A stretch of DNA of 64,000 nt from Bradyrhizobium sp. Ce-3 (GTDB taxonomy: Bacteria > Pseudomonadota > Alphaproteobacteria > Rhizobiales > Xanthobacteraceae). The translations under genes and the position numbers were made by a program. The stretch lies in assembly GCF_022835695.1 (NCBI RefSeq), contig NZ_BQUV01000001.1, positions 1,030,263 through 1,094,262 on the forward strand, given 5' to 3'. A model generated the notes under the pieces. The model had not been told where the DNA came from. It worked only from the letters and a program-made list of their open reading frames with translations, and did no database searches. Shown here one piece after another: positions 33,013-42,616 of the stretch. The first letter of the stretch is position 1; each line of letters starts with the position of its first letter.

Positions 33013-33771
33013 TCAGGCCGCCTTCGCGGTAACCAGCACGTCGTCCACCGGCATCAGCACCTCGTTGCCGAGCAGGAAGCCGCGGCAGCTGCGCAGCGAG
33101 CGCAGCGCGCGATTGAAATCGATTCCGGTCGAGACCAGCGCGCGCAGCGTCCGCGGATTGCGCGCGATGCCGCGCAGCACCTTGCGCAGGTCGATGTCGC
33201 CATTCGGCTTCACCGCAGATTTCGCCAGCTCCGGCAGCGCCCGGTGCGCGGGATCGCTGATCACGCGCAGCGCGGCGAATGGAATGCCTGCTTTGGCGGC
33301 ATAGGCTGCCGCAATGTGGCTCTCCATATCGACCGCAGCGGCACCCGTCATCGAGCGCAGCGCGGCCTTGCAGGCCTTCGCGGCAATCACCTCTTCGACG
33401 CCGGCGAGGCCGCCGCGAACGATCCGGCGGCGCTTCAGCGCTGCACTCGCGATCATCTCTTCGTTCAGCGCGGATGCGGCCAGGAACCGCGTATCGCCCG
33501 ACATCACCTCGGTCGCGACCACGACGTCGCCGGACTTGAGCGACGGGTCGAGCCCGCCGGCCACACCGAACGAAATCACGCCACGGAACGTCTTGGCATC
33601 CAGCGTCGCCAGCAATTCGCGCAGTTGCTGCGGATCGCTCGAGCTGCAGATCACGATCATGCCGGGGCCTGCCGCGATACGGGCCTCCTGCACCAATCCA
33701 GTCACAATCAATACCGGCCGAGGATCAATTCTACTGCCCACGGTCTCGGCGGCCCCCGCCTCAACAATCAC
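33013..33771 (-). CDS. hpnG: HpnG, adenosylhopane nucleoside phosphorylase-like enzyme
   Basis: A 252-residue member of the nucleoside phosphorylase/nucleosidase superfamily. Typical segments are GVISFGVAGGLDPSLKSGDVVVATEV, GAAAVDMESHIAAAYAAKAGIPFAALRVISD and the C-terminal ALRSLRSC. HpnG removes adenine from adenosylhopane to give the ribosyl hopane intermediate, acting on the product of HpnH. The ATG overlaps the shc stop by 4 bases. It is the last gene of the minus-strand hopanoid operon, followed by a terminator. Confidence 0.92.
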   Translation of the reverse strand: MIVEAGAAETVGSRIDPRPVLIVTGLVQEARIAAGPGMIVICSSSDPQQLRELLATLDAKTFRGVISFGVAGGLDPSLKSGDVVVATEVMSGDTRFLAASALNEEMIASAALKRRRIVRGGLAGVEEVIAAKACKAALRSMTGAAAVDMESHIAAAYAAKAGIPFAALRVISDPAHRALPELAKSAVKPNGDIDLRKVLRGIARNPRTLRALVSTGIDFNRALRSLRSCRGFLLGNEVLMPVDDVLVTAKAA

Positions 33772-35750
33772 ATCCCGACCCCTACCACCCTGCTATTGGT
33801 GCTTCTCAAATTCCGATACCGCGCCAGCGCCCAGAGCGGAAAGAACTTCGAGTAGCCATGATATCGCAAGTAAAATACCCGCGGAAACCCCGTAGCTGTG
33901 TATCGCTGCTCGTCCCACAGCCCTTTTTCCGTCTGTGTTGCCTTTAGGTACTCCACCCCCCGCGCAACGGCGGGATTTTCGACCTCTCCGGCCGCCATCA
34001 ATCCAAGCAAAGCCCATGCCGTTTGCGACGAGGTCGACGGCGCAACTTCATAACCCTTGTAATCCAGCCGGTAACTGACGGCGTCCTCGCCCCAGCCGCC
34101 ATCCTGATTCTGGACTGACGCCAGCCAGTCCACCGCCTTTCGAATCATCGGGTCGTTGCGATCGACCCCTGCGACATTTAGCGCACAGAGTACCGACCAG
34201 GTGCCGTAGACGTAGTTCAGGCCCCAGCGGCCGTACCAGGACCCCTCAGCGAGCTGGGTGCGGCGCAGATAGGCAATGCCGTCGGCCATCGCCTTGCTGC
34301 TTTGGGCGGTCTCGCCTAGTTGGCCGAGCATCGAGATGCAGCGCGCCGTGACATCCTCGGTCGGCGGATCGAGCAATGCGCCGTGATCGGAGAACGGGAT
34401 GTTGTTGAGGTAATATTCGAGGTTGTTGGCGTCGAACGCCGCCCAGCCGCCGTCGCGGCTCTGCAGCCCTTCGATCCATTCGCGGCCGCGCGCGATCGCC
34501 TCGTCATATTCGCGGGTTCCGGTGTGACGCTGCGCGCGATCCATCGCCATCACCACCACGGCCGTGTCGTCGAGATCGGGATAGTGGTCGTTGTTGTACT
34601 GGAACGCCCAGCCGCCGGGACGGACGCCCGGCGCCTTGACCGCCCAATCGCCCTTCAGCTCCAGCACCTGGCGCGGCTTCAGCCAGTCGAGGCCCTGCTT
34701 GGCCTTGGCGAACGTATCGTCGCCGCCCGCTTCCTGCAGCGCATGGCACGCCAGCGCGGTGTCCCACACCGGCGAGACGCAGGGCTGGCAATAGGCCTCG
34801 TGCTCGCCGACCACGAGCAGCTTGTCGATGCCGCGGCGGGTGATGGCGCGCGGCGGGAAATTCTCGTCCTTGCCGAGCGCCTCATACATCATGACGATGT
34901 TGGCCATCGGCGGATAGATCGCGCCCATGCCGTCTTCGCCGTTCAGCCGCTCTTCGATAAAGGCGAGCGCGGCGTCGATCGCGCGTTGGCGCAGGCTTTT
35001 CGGAAACATCGGCTCGATCACGCGCAGCACGGCGTCGAGCGACCGGAACAGATAGAACCAGCTCGCGCTCTGATGCGGTGCCTTCGGCGCCATGCGGACC
35101 GATTTCGGATCCTCCAGAAAAAGTTCGTCGATGCCGACGCCCTTCGGGTTCTTGGCGCGCGGCTTCAGCGCGGCAAGCACCATCAGCGGCACCATGGTGG
35201 TGCGCGCCCAGTAGGAGATCTTGTTGATGTGGAACGGCGACCACATCGGCAGCAGCATGATCTCGATCGGCAGCACCGGCGTCGCACGCCAGGTGACGAC
35301 GCCATAGAGCGCGAGCAGGAAGCGCGTGAACACGTTGCTGCCGGAGGCCCCGCCGCGCGAACGGATCGCCTCGCGCGCCCGCACCATGTGCGGTGCGTCG
35401 ACGGAATCGCCGATCATCTTCAGCGCGAAGTACGACTTCACGCTGGCGCTCATGTCGAACGGGCCATCATGCACCAGCGGCCAGCCGCCATGCGCGCCCT
35501 GGACGCGGCGCAGATAGTTGGCGATCTTGGCCTCGAGCTCGGCGTCGACCGGCTCGGCGAGGTAGTGGCGCAGCAGGACGTACTCGGCCGGAATGGTGCT
35601 GTCGGCCTCGAGCTCGAACACCCAATGCCCGTCGGACTGACGATAGCCGAGCAGCGCTTCGGTTGCCTTGGAGATGCTCTTCTCCAGCGCGACCGTATCC
35701 ACTGCAACGCCGTGATCTCTCGAAAGCATTTCGCTCGATATCCTCTTCAT
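33768..35750 (-). CDS. shc: Squalene-hopene cyclase (HpnF)
   Basis: A 660-residue squalene-hopene cyclase that folds squalene to hopene and diplopterol at the inner membrane. The protonating motif DLDDTA is at 392-397, with D394 the probable acid. QW repeats are seen in QGAHGGW, SRDGGWAAFD, AEGSWYGRWGLNYVYGTW, NQDGGWGED and EKGLWDEQ. Length is normal for the family. I chose the ATG at 35750 (MKRISSEMLSRDHG); its ribosome-binding site is poor and an ATG 21 bases downstream is an alternative. Gap to hpnE is 40 bases; overlap with hpnG is 4. Confidence 0.96.
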   Translation of the reverse strand: MKRISSEMLSRDHGVAVDTVALEKSISKATEALLGYRQSDGHWVFELEADSTIPAEYVLLRHYLAEPVDAELEAKIANYLRRVQGAHGGWPLVHDGPFDMSASVKSYFALKMIGDSVDAPHMVRAREAIRSRGGASGSNVFTRFLLALYGVVTWRATPVLPIEIMLLPMWSPFHINKISYWARTTMVPLMVLAALKPRAKNPKGVGIDELFLEDPKSVRMAPKAPHQSASWFYLFRSLDAVLRVIEPMFPKSLRQRAIDAALAFIEERLNGEDGMGAIYPPMANIVMMYEALGKDENFPPRAITRRGIDKLLVVGEHEAYCQPCVSPVWDTALACHALQEAGGDDTFAKAKQGLDWLKPRQVLELKGDWAVKAPGVRPGGWAFQYNNDHYPDLDDTAVVVMAMDRAQRHTGTREYDEAIARGREWIEGLQSRDGGWAAFDANNLEYYLNNIPFSDHGALLDPPTEDVTARCISMLGQLGETAQSSKAMADGIAYLRRTQLAEGSWYGRWGLNYVYGTWSVLCALNVAGVDRNDPMIRKAVDWLASVQNQDGGWGEDAVSYRLDYKGYEVAPSTSSQTAWALLGLMAAGEVENPAVARGVEYLKATQTEKGLWDEQRYTATGFPRVFYLRYHGYSKFFPLWALARYRNLRSTNSRVVGVGM

Positions 35751-35790
35751 CGCGGGCCGGCTAACGCCGTACCCACTCAACAGGTCGAAT

Positions 35791-37041
35791 CTAACGCCTG
35801 GCCAGAACCAGATCTGCGGCGCGATCACCCGACCGCACCGACCCCTCGATGGTTGCTGGCAACCCGGTAGCAGTCCAGTCGCCGGCAAGGAACAGGTTTT
35901 TTTGCGCCGTTACGGCCCCCGGACGCAGCGCGTTCTGTTCCGGTGTCGCCTCAAATGTGGCACGGCGCTCGCGCACGATCTGCCAGGGCGGCAAGTCGCC
36001 GGAAACGCCGGACGCCTTGCAGATATCCCGCCAGATCGCCAGCGCCAGTTCCTCGCGCGGCATGTCGACCAGGCGGTCGCCATTGCTGATCGTCACCGAC
36101 AGCCGCTGCGGGAACGCGAACAGCCATTCCACGAGGCCGCCGACCACGCCGAGGATAGGCGCGGCGTCGCGCGGCGGATCGACGCGGAAATGCGCGTTGA
36201 CGATGGCGCGGAATTTGGTCGGGGTCTTCAGACCGGGCAGCAAGGTGGCCGCGGCGCGCGGCGGCACCGCAAGCACGACGGCATCGTCTGCTGCCAGCGC
36301 GATCTTGTCGCCGCCGCCGAAGTCGAGCTCGCTGATGCGATCACCCGACATGCCGAGCGTACGCAATTCGTGACTGAACTGGACGCCGTGCCCCCGCTCC
36401 TGCAGCAGCTTCACGGCAGGCTCGATCAGCACCGAGCTCAGGCCGTCGCGCGCGATCAGCGGGCGGCAGGCCTGCCCGCCGGCGAGCAGCGTCTCGCGCA
36501 CGATGGCGCCGGCAAGCCCGGCCGAGCCCTCCGGCGGATCGACGTTCAGCGCCGCGAGCAGCAGCGGCTGCACCAGGCGGTCATACAGCGTGCCCTTGCA
36601 GGGAATGGTGTTGCCGACCAGCGCCCCGGTGCCGGCCCAGGCCAGCGGCGCCAATGCGAGATAGTCGCGCAGGGTGGTGTCCGGGACGCGGCGCGCCTCG
36701 TCGAACACCCACAACGGCAGGCGGGAATCGCCGAGGTCGAGCTGCCAGCGCTGGCCGGTGGCCAGATCGACGAACGGAAACTGTGCGCGCGCGGGTCCGA
36801 CGAGGCCGGCCTCGGTGCCGATCGAACGCGCATAGCTCAGCGCGTGGCGATTGCCCGACAGCAAAAGATGGTTGCCGTTGTCGATGGTCAGATTGGTGGC
36901 GGCGTCGAAATAGGAGCGGCAGCGGCCGCCGGCCTGCTGCGTCGCCTCGTGGACGGCAACCTTGTAGCCGCCATTGGCGAGCCGCACGGCGGCGGAGAGG
37001 CCGGAAATTCCGGCACCGATGATATGAACGGTCTTTTGCAT
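35791..37041 (-). CDS. hpnE: HpnE, hydroxysqualene dehydroxylase
   Basis: A 416-residue FAD-dependent amine-oxidase-type protein. The dinucleotide motif is IIGAGISGLSAAVRLANGGYKVAVHEA (GAGISG at 9-14). The C-terminal FAD segment is LFLAGDWTATGLPATIEGSVRSG. HpnE reduces hydroxysqualene to squalene, the last step of the HpnCDE route that replaces squalene synthase in many bacteria. Start and hpnD stop share one base, so the genes are coupled. Length is normal. Confidence 0.94.
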   Translation of the reverse strand: MQKTVHIIGAGISGLSAAVRLANGGYKVAVHEATQQAGGRCRSYFDAATNLTIDNGNHLLLSGNRHALSYARSIGTEAGLVGPARAQFPFVDLATGQRWQLDLGDSRLPLWVFDEARRVPDTTLRDYLALAPLAWAGTGALVGNTIPCKGTLYDRLVQPLLLAALNVDPPEGSAGLAGAIVRETLLAGGQACRPLIARDGLSSVLIEPAVKLLQERGHGVQFSHELRTLGMSGDRISELDFGGGDKIALAADDAVVLAVPPRAAATLLPGLKTPTKFRAIVNAHFRVDPPRDAAPILGVVGGLVEWLFAFPQRLSVTISNGDRLVDMPREELALAIWRDICKASGVSGDLPPWQIVRERRATFEATPEQNALRPGAVTAQKNLFLAGDWTATGLPATIEGSVRSGDRAADLVLARR

Positions 37042-37877
37042 CAGATGATCGCGTAACGAAGAAGAATGCCGATCTTGACGGTCTTGGACACACGCACCGG
37101 CTCACGCGGAGCGGCGAAGCCGCGCGCGATCAAGAGATCGAGGATCGCACGGTAGTATTTCGACATGATCCTCGGCGCGCGCACGGCGCGGCGCGAATTT
37201 CGCTTCATGATCTCGTCGGACTTCTGGAAGTGCATCTTGGCGCGCTCGGCGAGCGGCGCACAGACCTTCGGCAGCGCGCGGTCGGCGGTGACGCGGGCCG
37301 GGTCGTTGTTGGTGATGCCGGCATGCCAGAGCCATTCGCGCGGCAGATACAGCCGGCCGAGACCGGCATCCTCGTCGATGTCGCGCAGGATGTTGGTGAG
37401 CTGCAGCGCGCGGCCGAGGTGGTAGGCGAGCTGGATGCCGTCATCCTCGGGCAGGCCGAACACGCGCACCGACAGCCGGCCGACCGCGCTGGCGACGCGG
37501 TCGCAGTACAGATCGAGCGTCGCGAGATCCGGCGCGCGGATGTCCTGCGGCACGTCCATTTCCATGCCGTCGACGATCGCGACGAAATCCTCGCGCTTCA
37601 GGCCGAAGGTCTTCACCGAGGCGACATAGTCCTTCAGGCGCTCCGGCGGACGTCCGGCATAGAGCGCGTCGATATCGTCACGCCACTGCTGCAGCGCGGC
37701 CAGCCGCTCCGGCCGCGGGCCGTCGGAATCGGCGATGTCGTCGACCTGCCGGCAGAAGCTGTAGATCTGGAACATCGCCTCGCGCTGCGCGCGCGGCAGG
37801 ATGCGCATCGCGGCGTAGAACGAGCTGCCCGACGCGGTGCTTCCGTAATTTGCGTTGGCCGCCGCCTCGACACTCAT
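37041..37877 (-). CDS. hpnD: HpnD, presqualene diphosphate synthase
   Basis: A 278-residue trans-isoprenyl head-to-head synthase of the squalene/phytoene synthase family. It condenses two farnesyl diphosphates to presqualene diphosphate. The first aspartate motif is QVDDIAD (D46, D47, D50), and the second is in LTNILRDIDEDAGLGRLYLPREWL. The gene overlaps hpnC by 4 bases and hpnE by 1. Confidence 0.95.
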   Translation of the reverse strand: MSVEAAANANYGSTASGSSFYAAMRILPRAQREAMFQIYSFCRQVDDIADSDGPRPERLAALQQWRDDIDALYAGRPPERLKDYVASVKTFGLKREDFVAIVDGMEMDVPQDIRAPDLATLDLYCDRVASAVGRLSVRVFGLPEDDGIQLAYHLGRALQLTNILRDIDEDAGLGRLYLPREWLWHAGITNNDPARVTADRALPKVCAPLAERAKMHFQKSDEIMKRNSRRAVRAPRIMSKYYRAILDLLIARGFAAPREPVRVSKTVKIGILLRYAII

Positions 37878-38752
37878 GCGCCTGCCGCCGATTTGGAGAC
37901 CGCACGTCGTCCGGTCGCGCGCCGCGCGGTCTCGCCGGCCACGCCGCCGAGGCTCTGCAGCAACAGTTCAACCTTGCTCAGATGCACGCGCTCGCTGAGC
38001 GGATCACGCACCCTCAGCATGGTGACGATCTTGTCGGCGAAAGCCTGGATCACCGAGATTTCGAGCCCGAGCCTAAAATCCTTCACTTCCGCAGCGAGTG
38101 ATTTGCTCTGGTCGAGCAGCACCTCGGTGCGCAGCGCGAGCGCCTGCAGGCATTTGAGCAGGGCCGGCTGCGACTTCCCCTCGCCGAGCATTTCAACGGT
38201 CGCGCCTGCGGCGGCCAGCGCATCGCGCGGCAGATAGACGCGGTTCAGGTTCCGGTAATCCTTGCCGCAGTCCTGCAGATGATTGTTGATCTGCAGGCCG
38301 GCGCAGAGCGCGTCCGACGCCGCCCAGGTCGAGGTGTCCTCGCCATGGACGTCGAGCATGAACCGCCCGACCGGCATCGCCGAGTACCGGCAATAGTCGA
38401 TCACGTCGTCCCAGTTCTCGTAACGCAGCTTGGTGACGTCGAGCCGGAACGCGACCAGCACGTCGAGCGCATGCCGCGGCGGCATGCCGCGTTCGGCGAA
38501 GGCCCGGCGCAGATTGACGGCTTCCTTCTGCGTCTCGCCATTGCCGAGCAATTCGGCCTCCATGAGGTCGAGATAGCGCAGCTTCTCCGCAGGCTGCAGC
38601 GTGGCGTGATCGGCGATGTCGTCGGCGGTGCGGACGAAGTTATAGAAGGCCAGGATCAGGGCACGATGCCGCGGATGAATGATCCACGACGCGACCGGAA
38701 AATTCTCGTCGCGGTGGGTCTTTCCGGATCGCAGGTCGCTCGCGGTGGTCAT
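37874..38752 (-). CDS. hpnC: HpnC, hydroxysqualene synthase
   Basis: A 292-residue paralogue of HpnD that converts presqualene diphosphate to hydroxysqualene. The first aspartate-rich motif is RTADDIADH (D44, D45, D48). The second region is degenerate, reading INNHLQDCGKDYRNLNRVYLP, as is usual in HpnC. It is first in the operon hpnC-hpnD-hpnE-shc-hpnG, so the promoter should lie in 38753-38948. The ribosome-binding site is weak. Confidence 0.94.
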   Translation of the reverse strand: MTTASDLRSGKTHRDENFPVASWIIHPRHRALILAFYNFVRTADDIADHATLQPAEKLRYLDLMEAELLGNGETQKEAVNLRRAFAERGMPPRHALDVLVAFRLDVTKLRYENWDDVIDYCRYSAMPVGRFMLDVHGEDTSTWAASDALCAGLQINNHLQDCGKDYRNLNRVYLPRDALAAAGATVEMLGEGKSQPALLKCLQALALRTEVLLDQSKSLAAEVKDFRLGLEISVIQAFADKIVTMLRVRDPLSERVHLSKVELLLQSLGGVAGETARRATGRRAVSKSAAGA

Positions 38753-38948
38753 GGGAAATTCGGGCTACACTGGTCATGGCACGACGCAGGCGCGAAGGTT
38801 CAGGCGCATGCGGGGGATTTGCGAGCCCCATATAGGGGAATACGCCACCAAAACCAATGCTATCTGTGACCGCCAGCATATGCGGCCGCGGCCGGCTTGG
38901 CTGCCAGCCGCGGTGTCGATAGCGGTCCCTTGAGACCTGAATTCGGTC

Positions 38949-39185
38949 TTACTGGCCGTGGGTCTTCAGCACCTGGTCGCAAGCGGCGCTGATCTTGCTG
39001 CGGTTCTGCTGCAAGCAAGCGAGAATGGTGAAATCGCCCTGATCGATCACGGAGCGGCAGTGACGCTGCACGTCGCGCGTGCAAGCCTTCTGCTCGTCGG
39101 GTGTACCGCGCCCTTGCTGCTGGGCGAAGGCGCTGGACGAGAGCGGGATCGACAACAGGGCAAGAGCCAAGATAAATTTACGCAT
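38949..39185 (-). CDS. Small secreted four-cysteine protein
   Basis: A 78-residue protein with a Sec signal peptide (MRKFILALALLSIPLSSSAFA). The mature part of about 57 residues holds four cysteines (C35, C43, C57, C69) in CTRDVQRHC and CLQQNRSKISAAC, resembling the cysteine-rich (GLG1-type) repeat found in small rhizobial periplasmic proteins. Two disulfides are likely. AAGGA lies 6 bases before the ATG. It lies just upstream of hpnC on the same strand, but with a 196-base gap and its own reading context. Function unknown. Confidence 0.78.
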   Translation of the reverse strand: MRKFILALALLSIPLSSSAFAQQQGRGTPDEQKACTRDVQRHCRSVIDQGDFTILACLQQNRSKISAACDQVLKTHGQ

Positions 39186-39590
39186 CGTATTCCTTCATTT
39201 CCGACAGCAGAAAATCTGTTCCCGAAAAGCGCTTCGGCATGGCCGGGACGGATTTTGGGGATTGCAGACGCCACGTAACGCGGCAACGGATTGACGACAA
39301 GCACCGCTAAATGCGGCTAAATTTACGGCGCTGTAAACCCCCGCATAAGCCATTGATTTACAACAACGATTCGTGCCATCACTTTGTCGCGTTCGGGTAT
39401 TGCGGATGGCACTCGCGCAAAGCTACATGCGACCATGAGGCCGACGGTTTCTGATTCTGTTCGATGACGATATCGACGTCTCGCGCCGTTTCTGTCGTTT
39501 GAACCTAACATTCTTCGGTGACACTAAACCTTCGATGCGGCGAGACGCTTTCTTGCGTAGGAAGCGTTGATTTTGATGGGAAAATTCACA
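39186..39590. other. Divergent intergenic region, no gene recognised
   Basis: 405 bp between the small four-cysteine gene and the secreted protein gene at 39591. AT content rises around 39310-39420, which suggests promoter sequence. No clear motif is assigned. Confidence 0.45.
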
Positions 39591-40094
39591 ATGAAACGGT
39601 TTGGTTCCAGCCTTTATGGTCAGGCTATCAGAGCGGTGGGCGTCGGCGCCGCACTGATGCTGTCCGCCTCCGCAGTCCATGCCCAGGCCACCGGGCCGTT
39701 TGCCGGATTTGCCGGCTCGTGGACCGGAACGGGCACGGTGGCGCTGTCCAACGGCACGACGGAACGGATTCGTTGCAAGGCGGATTACAAGGTCGCGCCA
39801 TCGGGCATGAACCTGAAGCAGTCCCTGCATTGCGCAAGCGACAGCTACAAATTCGACCTCTCGAGCGACGTCACCAGCCAGGGCGACCGCATTTCCGGCA
39901 ACTGGAGCGAGGCCAGCCGCAACATCTTCGGCAATTTGCAGGGCACCGCAGGCGGCGGGCGGATCGACGTGTTCGTCGAGGCCTCCGGCTTTGCCGCGAA
40001 CCTGAACCTGCAGACCAACGGCTCCAAGCAGGTCGTGCAGATCGACTCCAAGGGTGAGATCCGCGGCGTCACGATTACGATGACGAAGACCTGA
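39591..40094 (+). CDS. Secreted conserved hypothetical protein
   Basis: A 167-residue protein with a Sec signal peptide cleaved near VHA-QA (residue 31). The mature part is rich in glycine, serine and threonine with alternating hydrophobic residues (FAGFAGSWTGTGTVALSNGTTERIRCKADYKV), suggesting a beta-sandwich or lipocalin-like fold. Two cysteines (RIRCKADY and SLHCASD) could form a disulfide. The ATG at 39591 follows GGGAAAA. A strong terminator follows the gene. I do not recognise a named function. Confidence 0.76.
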   Translation: MKRFGSSLYGQAIRAVGVGAALMLSASAVHAQATGPFAGFAGSWTGTGTVALSNGTTERIRCKADYKVAPSGMNLKQSLHCASDSYKFDLSSDVTSQGDRISGNWSEASRNIFGNLQGTAGGGRIDVFVEASGFAANLNLQTNGSKQVVQIDSKGEIRGVTITMTKT

Positions 40095-40127
40095 CGGCTC
40101 CGACCGATTAGGCAGGCAAACAAAACA

Positions 40128-40162
40128 GCCCGGTTCCGAGCGCTTCGGAACCGGGCTTTTTG
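40128..40162. terminator. Bidirectional Rho-independent terminator
   Basis: AGCCCGGTTCCGA, a GCGCT loop and TCGGAACCGGGCT form a perfect 13-bp stem followed by TTTT, with AAAAC on the other side. It lies between convergent genes. Confidence 0.93.
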
Positions 40163-40186
40163 TTGCCGCGCTTTGTTGCCTCTCGG

Positions 40187-42571
40187 TCAGGCCTTTTCGA
40201 TCGGCGCCGGTTGCCCGCCCTTGCCGCGCAGCTTCTGCGACAGGTTGATCAGGAACATCGAGGTCGGGCGCAGGATGAACAGGTCGGCGACCAGCGCTGC
40301 GACCATCGAGAACGCGCTGAGCCAGCCGAACAGCCGCAGCGACGGCAGGTCGGAGAACACGGTGACGACGAGGCCGCAGGCCAGCACCACCGTGGTCAGG
40401 ATCAGCGCCGGACCGACCAGCACGGTGGCGCGCTCCACCGCAAGCTCGGGCGTGACACCCGGCTTGGTCTCCAGCCGCAGACGATTGAGGAAGTGGATGG
40501 TGGCGGACAGGCCGAGGCCGAACGAGACGGTCAGGGCCACGACGCTGGCGAATTGCAGCCCCTCCCCGAGCAGCCACAGCACGGTGCCCGACAGCACCAC
40601 CGGGAAGATGCCGGGCAGGATGCAGGAGAACATCACCACGACCGAGCGGAATGCGAGCCCAATGAAGATCGCAACCAGCAGGAATTCGATGGTGAGGCCG
40701 TGGTTGAGCTTCTCGATCATGCTGGCGCTGTTACGCGCGGCAATCACCGACAGGCCGGTGACCGCGATCTCGTAACCGGGATGCTCGGCGCGCACCTTGT
40801 CCAGCGAGTGATCGAGCTTGTTCACCACCGGAAGCAACTGGCTCGAGTCCAGATCCGGGACCCGGCCCGACACCACGACCGCGTCCTGATTCTTGTCGAT
40901 GAAGCGGCGCACCAGATGTTCGGGGATCAGATCGACATACTCTTTCAGCGTCGCGACGTCGTTGCTGCCGGCCTTCTCGGCGAGCCAGCGCCGCAAGGTC
41001 TCCAGCGACCAGACGTTGCCGACGCCGGCAGAGTCCTCGACCATCGCATGGACAGCGGCAATGGTCTTCAAGGTCTCCGGCGAGTACAGCGATTGCCCCT
41101 TGGGGAATTCGATCAGCACATCGACCGGATTGGCGCCGGTCAGCTTGGCATCGAGCCGGCTCGACGCCGCCACCGCCTGCCGCTTGTCCGGCACCTGGTC
41201 GGCGAGCCGGTAACGCGGCTCGAGATTGGCGTAGATGATGCCGAGGCCGCCGACCACGATCAGCGCAAGCAGGCTGAACAGCCCGGGACGGCCGACCATG
41301 CGCACCGCGATCCAGTAGCAGAAATTGCGCAGCGCCTGCACGCCGGCATCGGCGCTCTGGAATTTGACCGCAAACACCTTCTCGTTACGCACCAGCAGGA
41401 TACCGAACACCGGCACCAGCGAGAGCACCGCGACCAGCGCGATGATGGTCGCGGCAAGCCCGGCCTCGCCGAACTTGCGGATCAGGTCGGAATCCGAGAA
41501 CTGCAGCGCGATGAAGGAAATGCCGGCCGTGCCGTGCGTCAGCACGCAGGCCGGGCCGACCACCAGCACCGCGTTCTTGAACGCGGTGAACTTGTCCTGC
41601 CCTGCGATCAGCCGGTCGCGCGCCGCGAATGTCAACTGCATCGAGTCGGAGAAGCTGATCACCATGATGAGCGGCGTCATCACGTTGAGGAACATGTTGA
41701 GATTGAAATTGGCCCAGCCGAGGCCGCCGAGCGCGAGCAGGATCGCGATCATCGGCGGGAACGCTGCCGCCACCATGAAGGATATCTTGCGGAAGAAGAT
41801 GATGGCGATGATGCAGCCGGCAAGGATGCCGAGGATGTTGTAGGTCAGGCCGTCGCGCTCGACCGCATTGCGGATCTCGAGCTGCATGACCGGTACGCCG
41901 GACAGCTGCGCGTTGAGCCCGCTGCCGCCAAGGTCGTCGGCCATGATCTTCCTGATGTCGCCGACCACCTTGCTAAGCTTGTTGCTGCCGACCACCTCCG
42001 GCTCGAGCGACAGCACGATCAGCGCAAGCGTGCCGTCCTCCGACAGCAGCTTGCCACGGATGATCTCGTTGCTTTTGACGGTCTCGACGAACTTGTCATA
42101 GGCCGCGCCCTCGGGCAGCTCGTTCGGGAACAACGCCGCCGGCAGCTTGCCTCGCTCCGGCGCCTGGCGCGCGGAGAACAGCGACACCAGGCCGCGCACA
42201 CCCTCGACGAGTTGCAGATCCGTGACCATGTCACGCAGCTTGCCGAGATTGTCGCGCTCAAGCAGCGTCTTGCCTTCGACCACGACGAGCACGTCGAACT
42301 CGGTCGCCGGGAAGCGCTTGGTCACCGCCTCATACTGCTTGTAGTCTTGGGAATTGGAGCGGAACAGCTGCGACAGCGAGTCGTCGATCTTGATTCGGTG
42401 GATGCCGAACACGGCGCCGATCAGCAGCAGGACGAGGACGACGCAGGACACGATCGGCGCCCGCATCGGGATCAGGCCGAGACGCTCGATCCCGAAGGCG
42501 ATGCTGGGGCCGGATCGCGGCTCTTCAATTTTCTCGACGTGGACCTGACTTTCCGAGTTCTTTTCGAGCAT
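40187..42571 (-). CDS. Second RND/MMPL-family exporter in the hopanoid locus
   Basis: A 794-residue RND-type transporter with the two-times-six-helix MMPL layout: helix 1 in IVSCVVLVLLLIGAVFGIHRI, helix bundles around NILGILAGCIIAIIFF to LVPVFGILLV and LTIEFLLVAIFIGLAFRSVVVMF to VALVADLFIL, and two large periplasmic loops. It is only distantly like HpnN at 23313-25928 and shorter. It begins with a hydrophilic cytoplasmic stretch of about 35 residues. Position between hpnC and the eut-hpnP genes suggests lipid or sterol-like cargo, but this is inference. No outer-membrane or adaptor gene is adjacent. Confidence 0.87.
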   Translation of the reverse strand: MLEKNSESQVHVEKIEEPRSGPSIAFGIERLGLIPMRAPIVSCVVLVLLLIGAVFGIHRIKIDDSLSQLFRSNSQDYKQYEAVTKRFPATEFDVLVVVEGKTLLERDNLGKLRDMVTDLQLVEGVRGLVSLFSARQAPERGKLPAALFPNELPEGAAYDKFVETVKSNEIIRGKLLSEDGTLALIVLSLEPEVVGSNKLSKVVGDIRKIMADDLGGSGLNAQLSGVPVMQLEIRNAVERDGLTYNILGILAGCIIAIIFFRKISFMVAAAFPPMIAILLALGGLGWANFNLNMFLNVMTPLIMVISFSDSMQLTFAARDRLIAGQDKFTAFKNAVLVVGPACVLTHGTAGISFIALQFSDSDLIRKFGEAGLAATIIALVAVLSLVPVFGILLVRNEKVFAVKFQSADAGVQALRNFCYWIAVRMVGRPGLFSLLALIVVGGLGIIYANLEPRYRLADQVPDKRQAVAASSRLDAKLTGANPVDVLIEFPKGQSLYSPETLKTIAAVHAMVEDSAGVGNVWSLETLRRWLAEKAGSNDVATLKEYVDLIPEHLVRRFIDKNQDAVVVSGRVPDLDSSQLLPVVNKLDHSLDKVRAEHPGYEIAVTGLSVIAARNSASMIEKLNHGLTIEFLLVAIFIGLAFRSVVVMFSCILPGIFPVVLSGTVLWLLGEGLQFASVVALTVSFGLGLSATIHFLNRLRLETKPGVTPELAVERATVLVGPALILTTVVLACGLVVTVFSDLPSLRLFGWLSAFSMVAALVADLFILRPTSMFLINLSQKLRGKGGQPAPIEKA

Positions 42572-42616
42572 GCCCTGTCCAGTTCTGAAAACGGCTCAAT
42601 CTGTCTAGCTTGGGTC

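Noticed and set aside
34320-35870. 516-codon plus-strand frame opposite shc
   Set aside because: Antisense shadow; the squalene-hopene cyclase motifs are on the minus strand.
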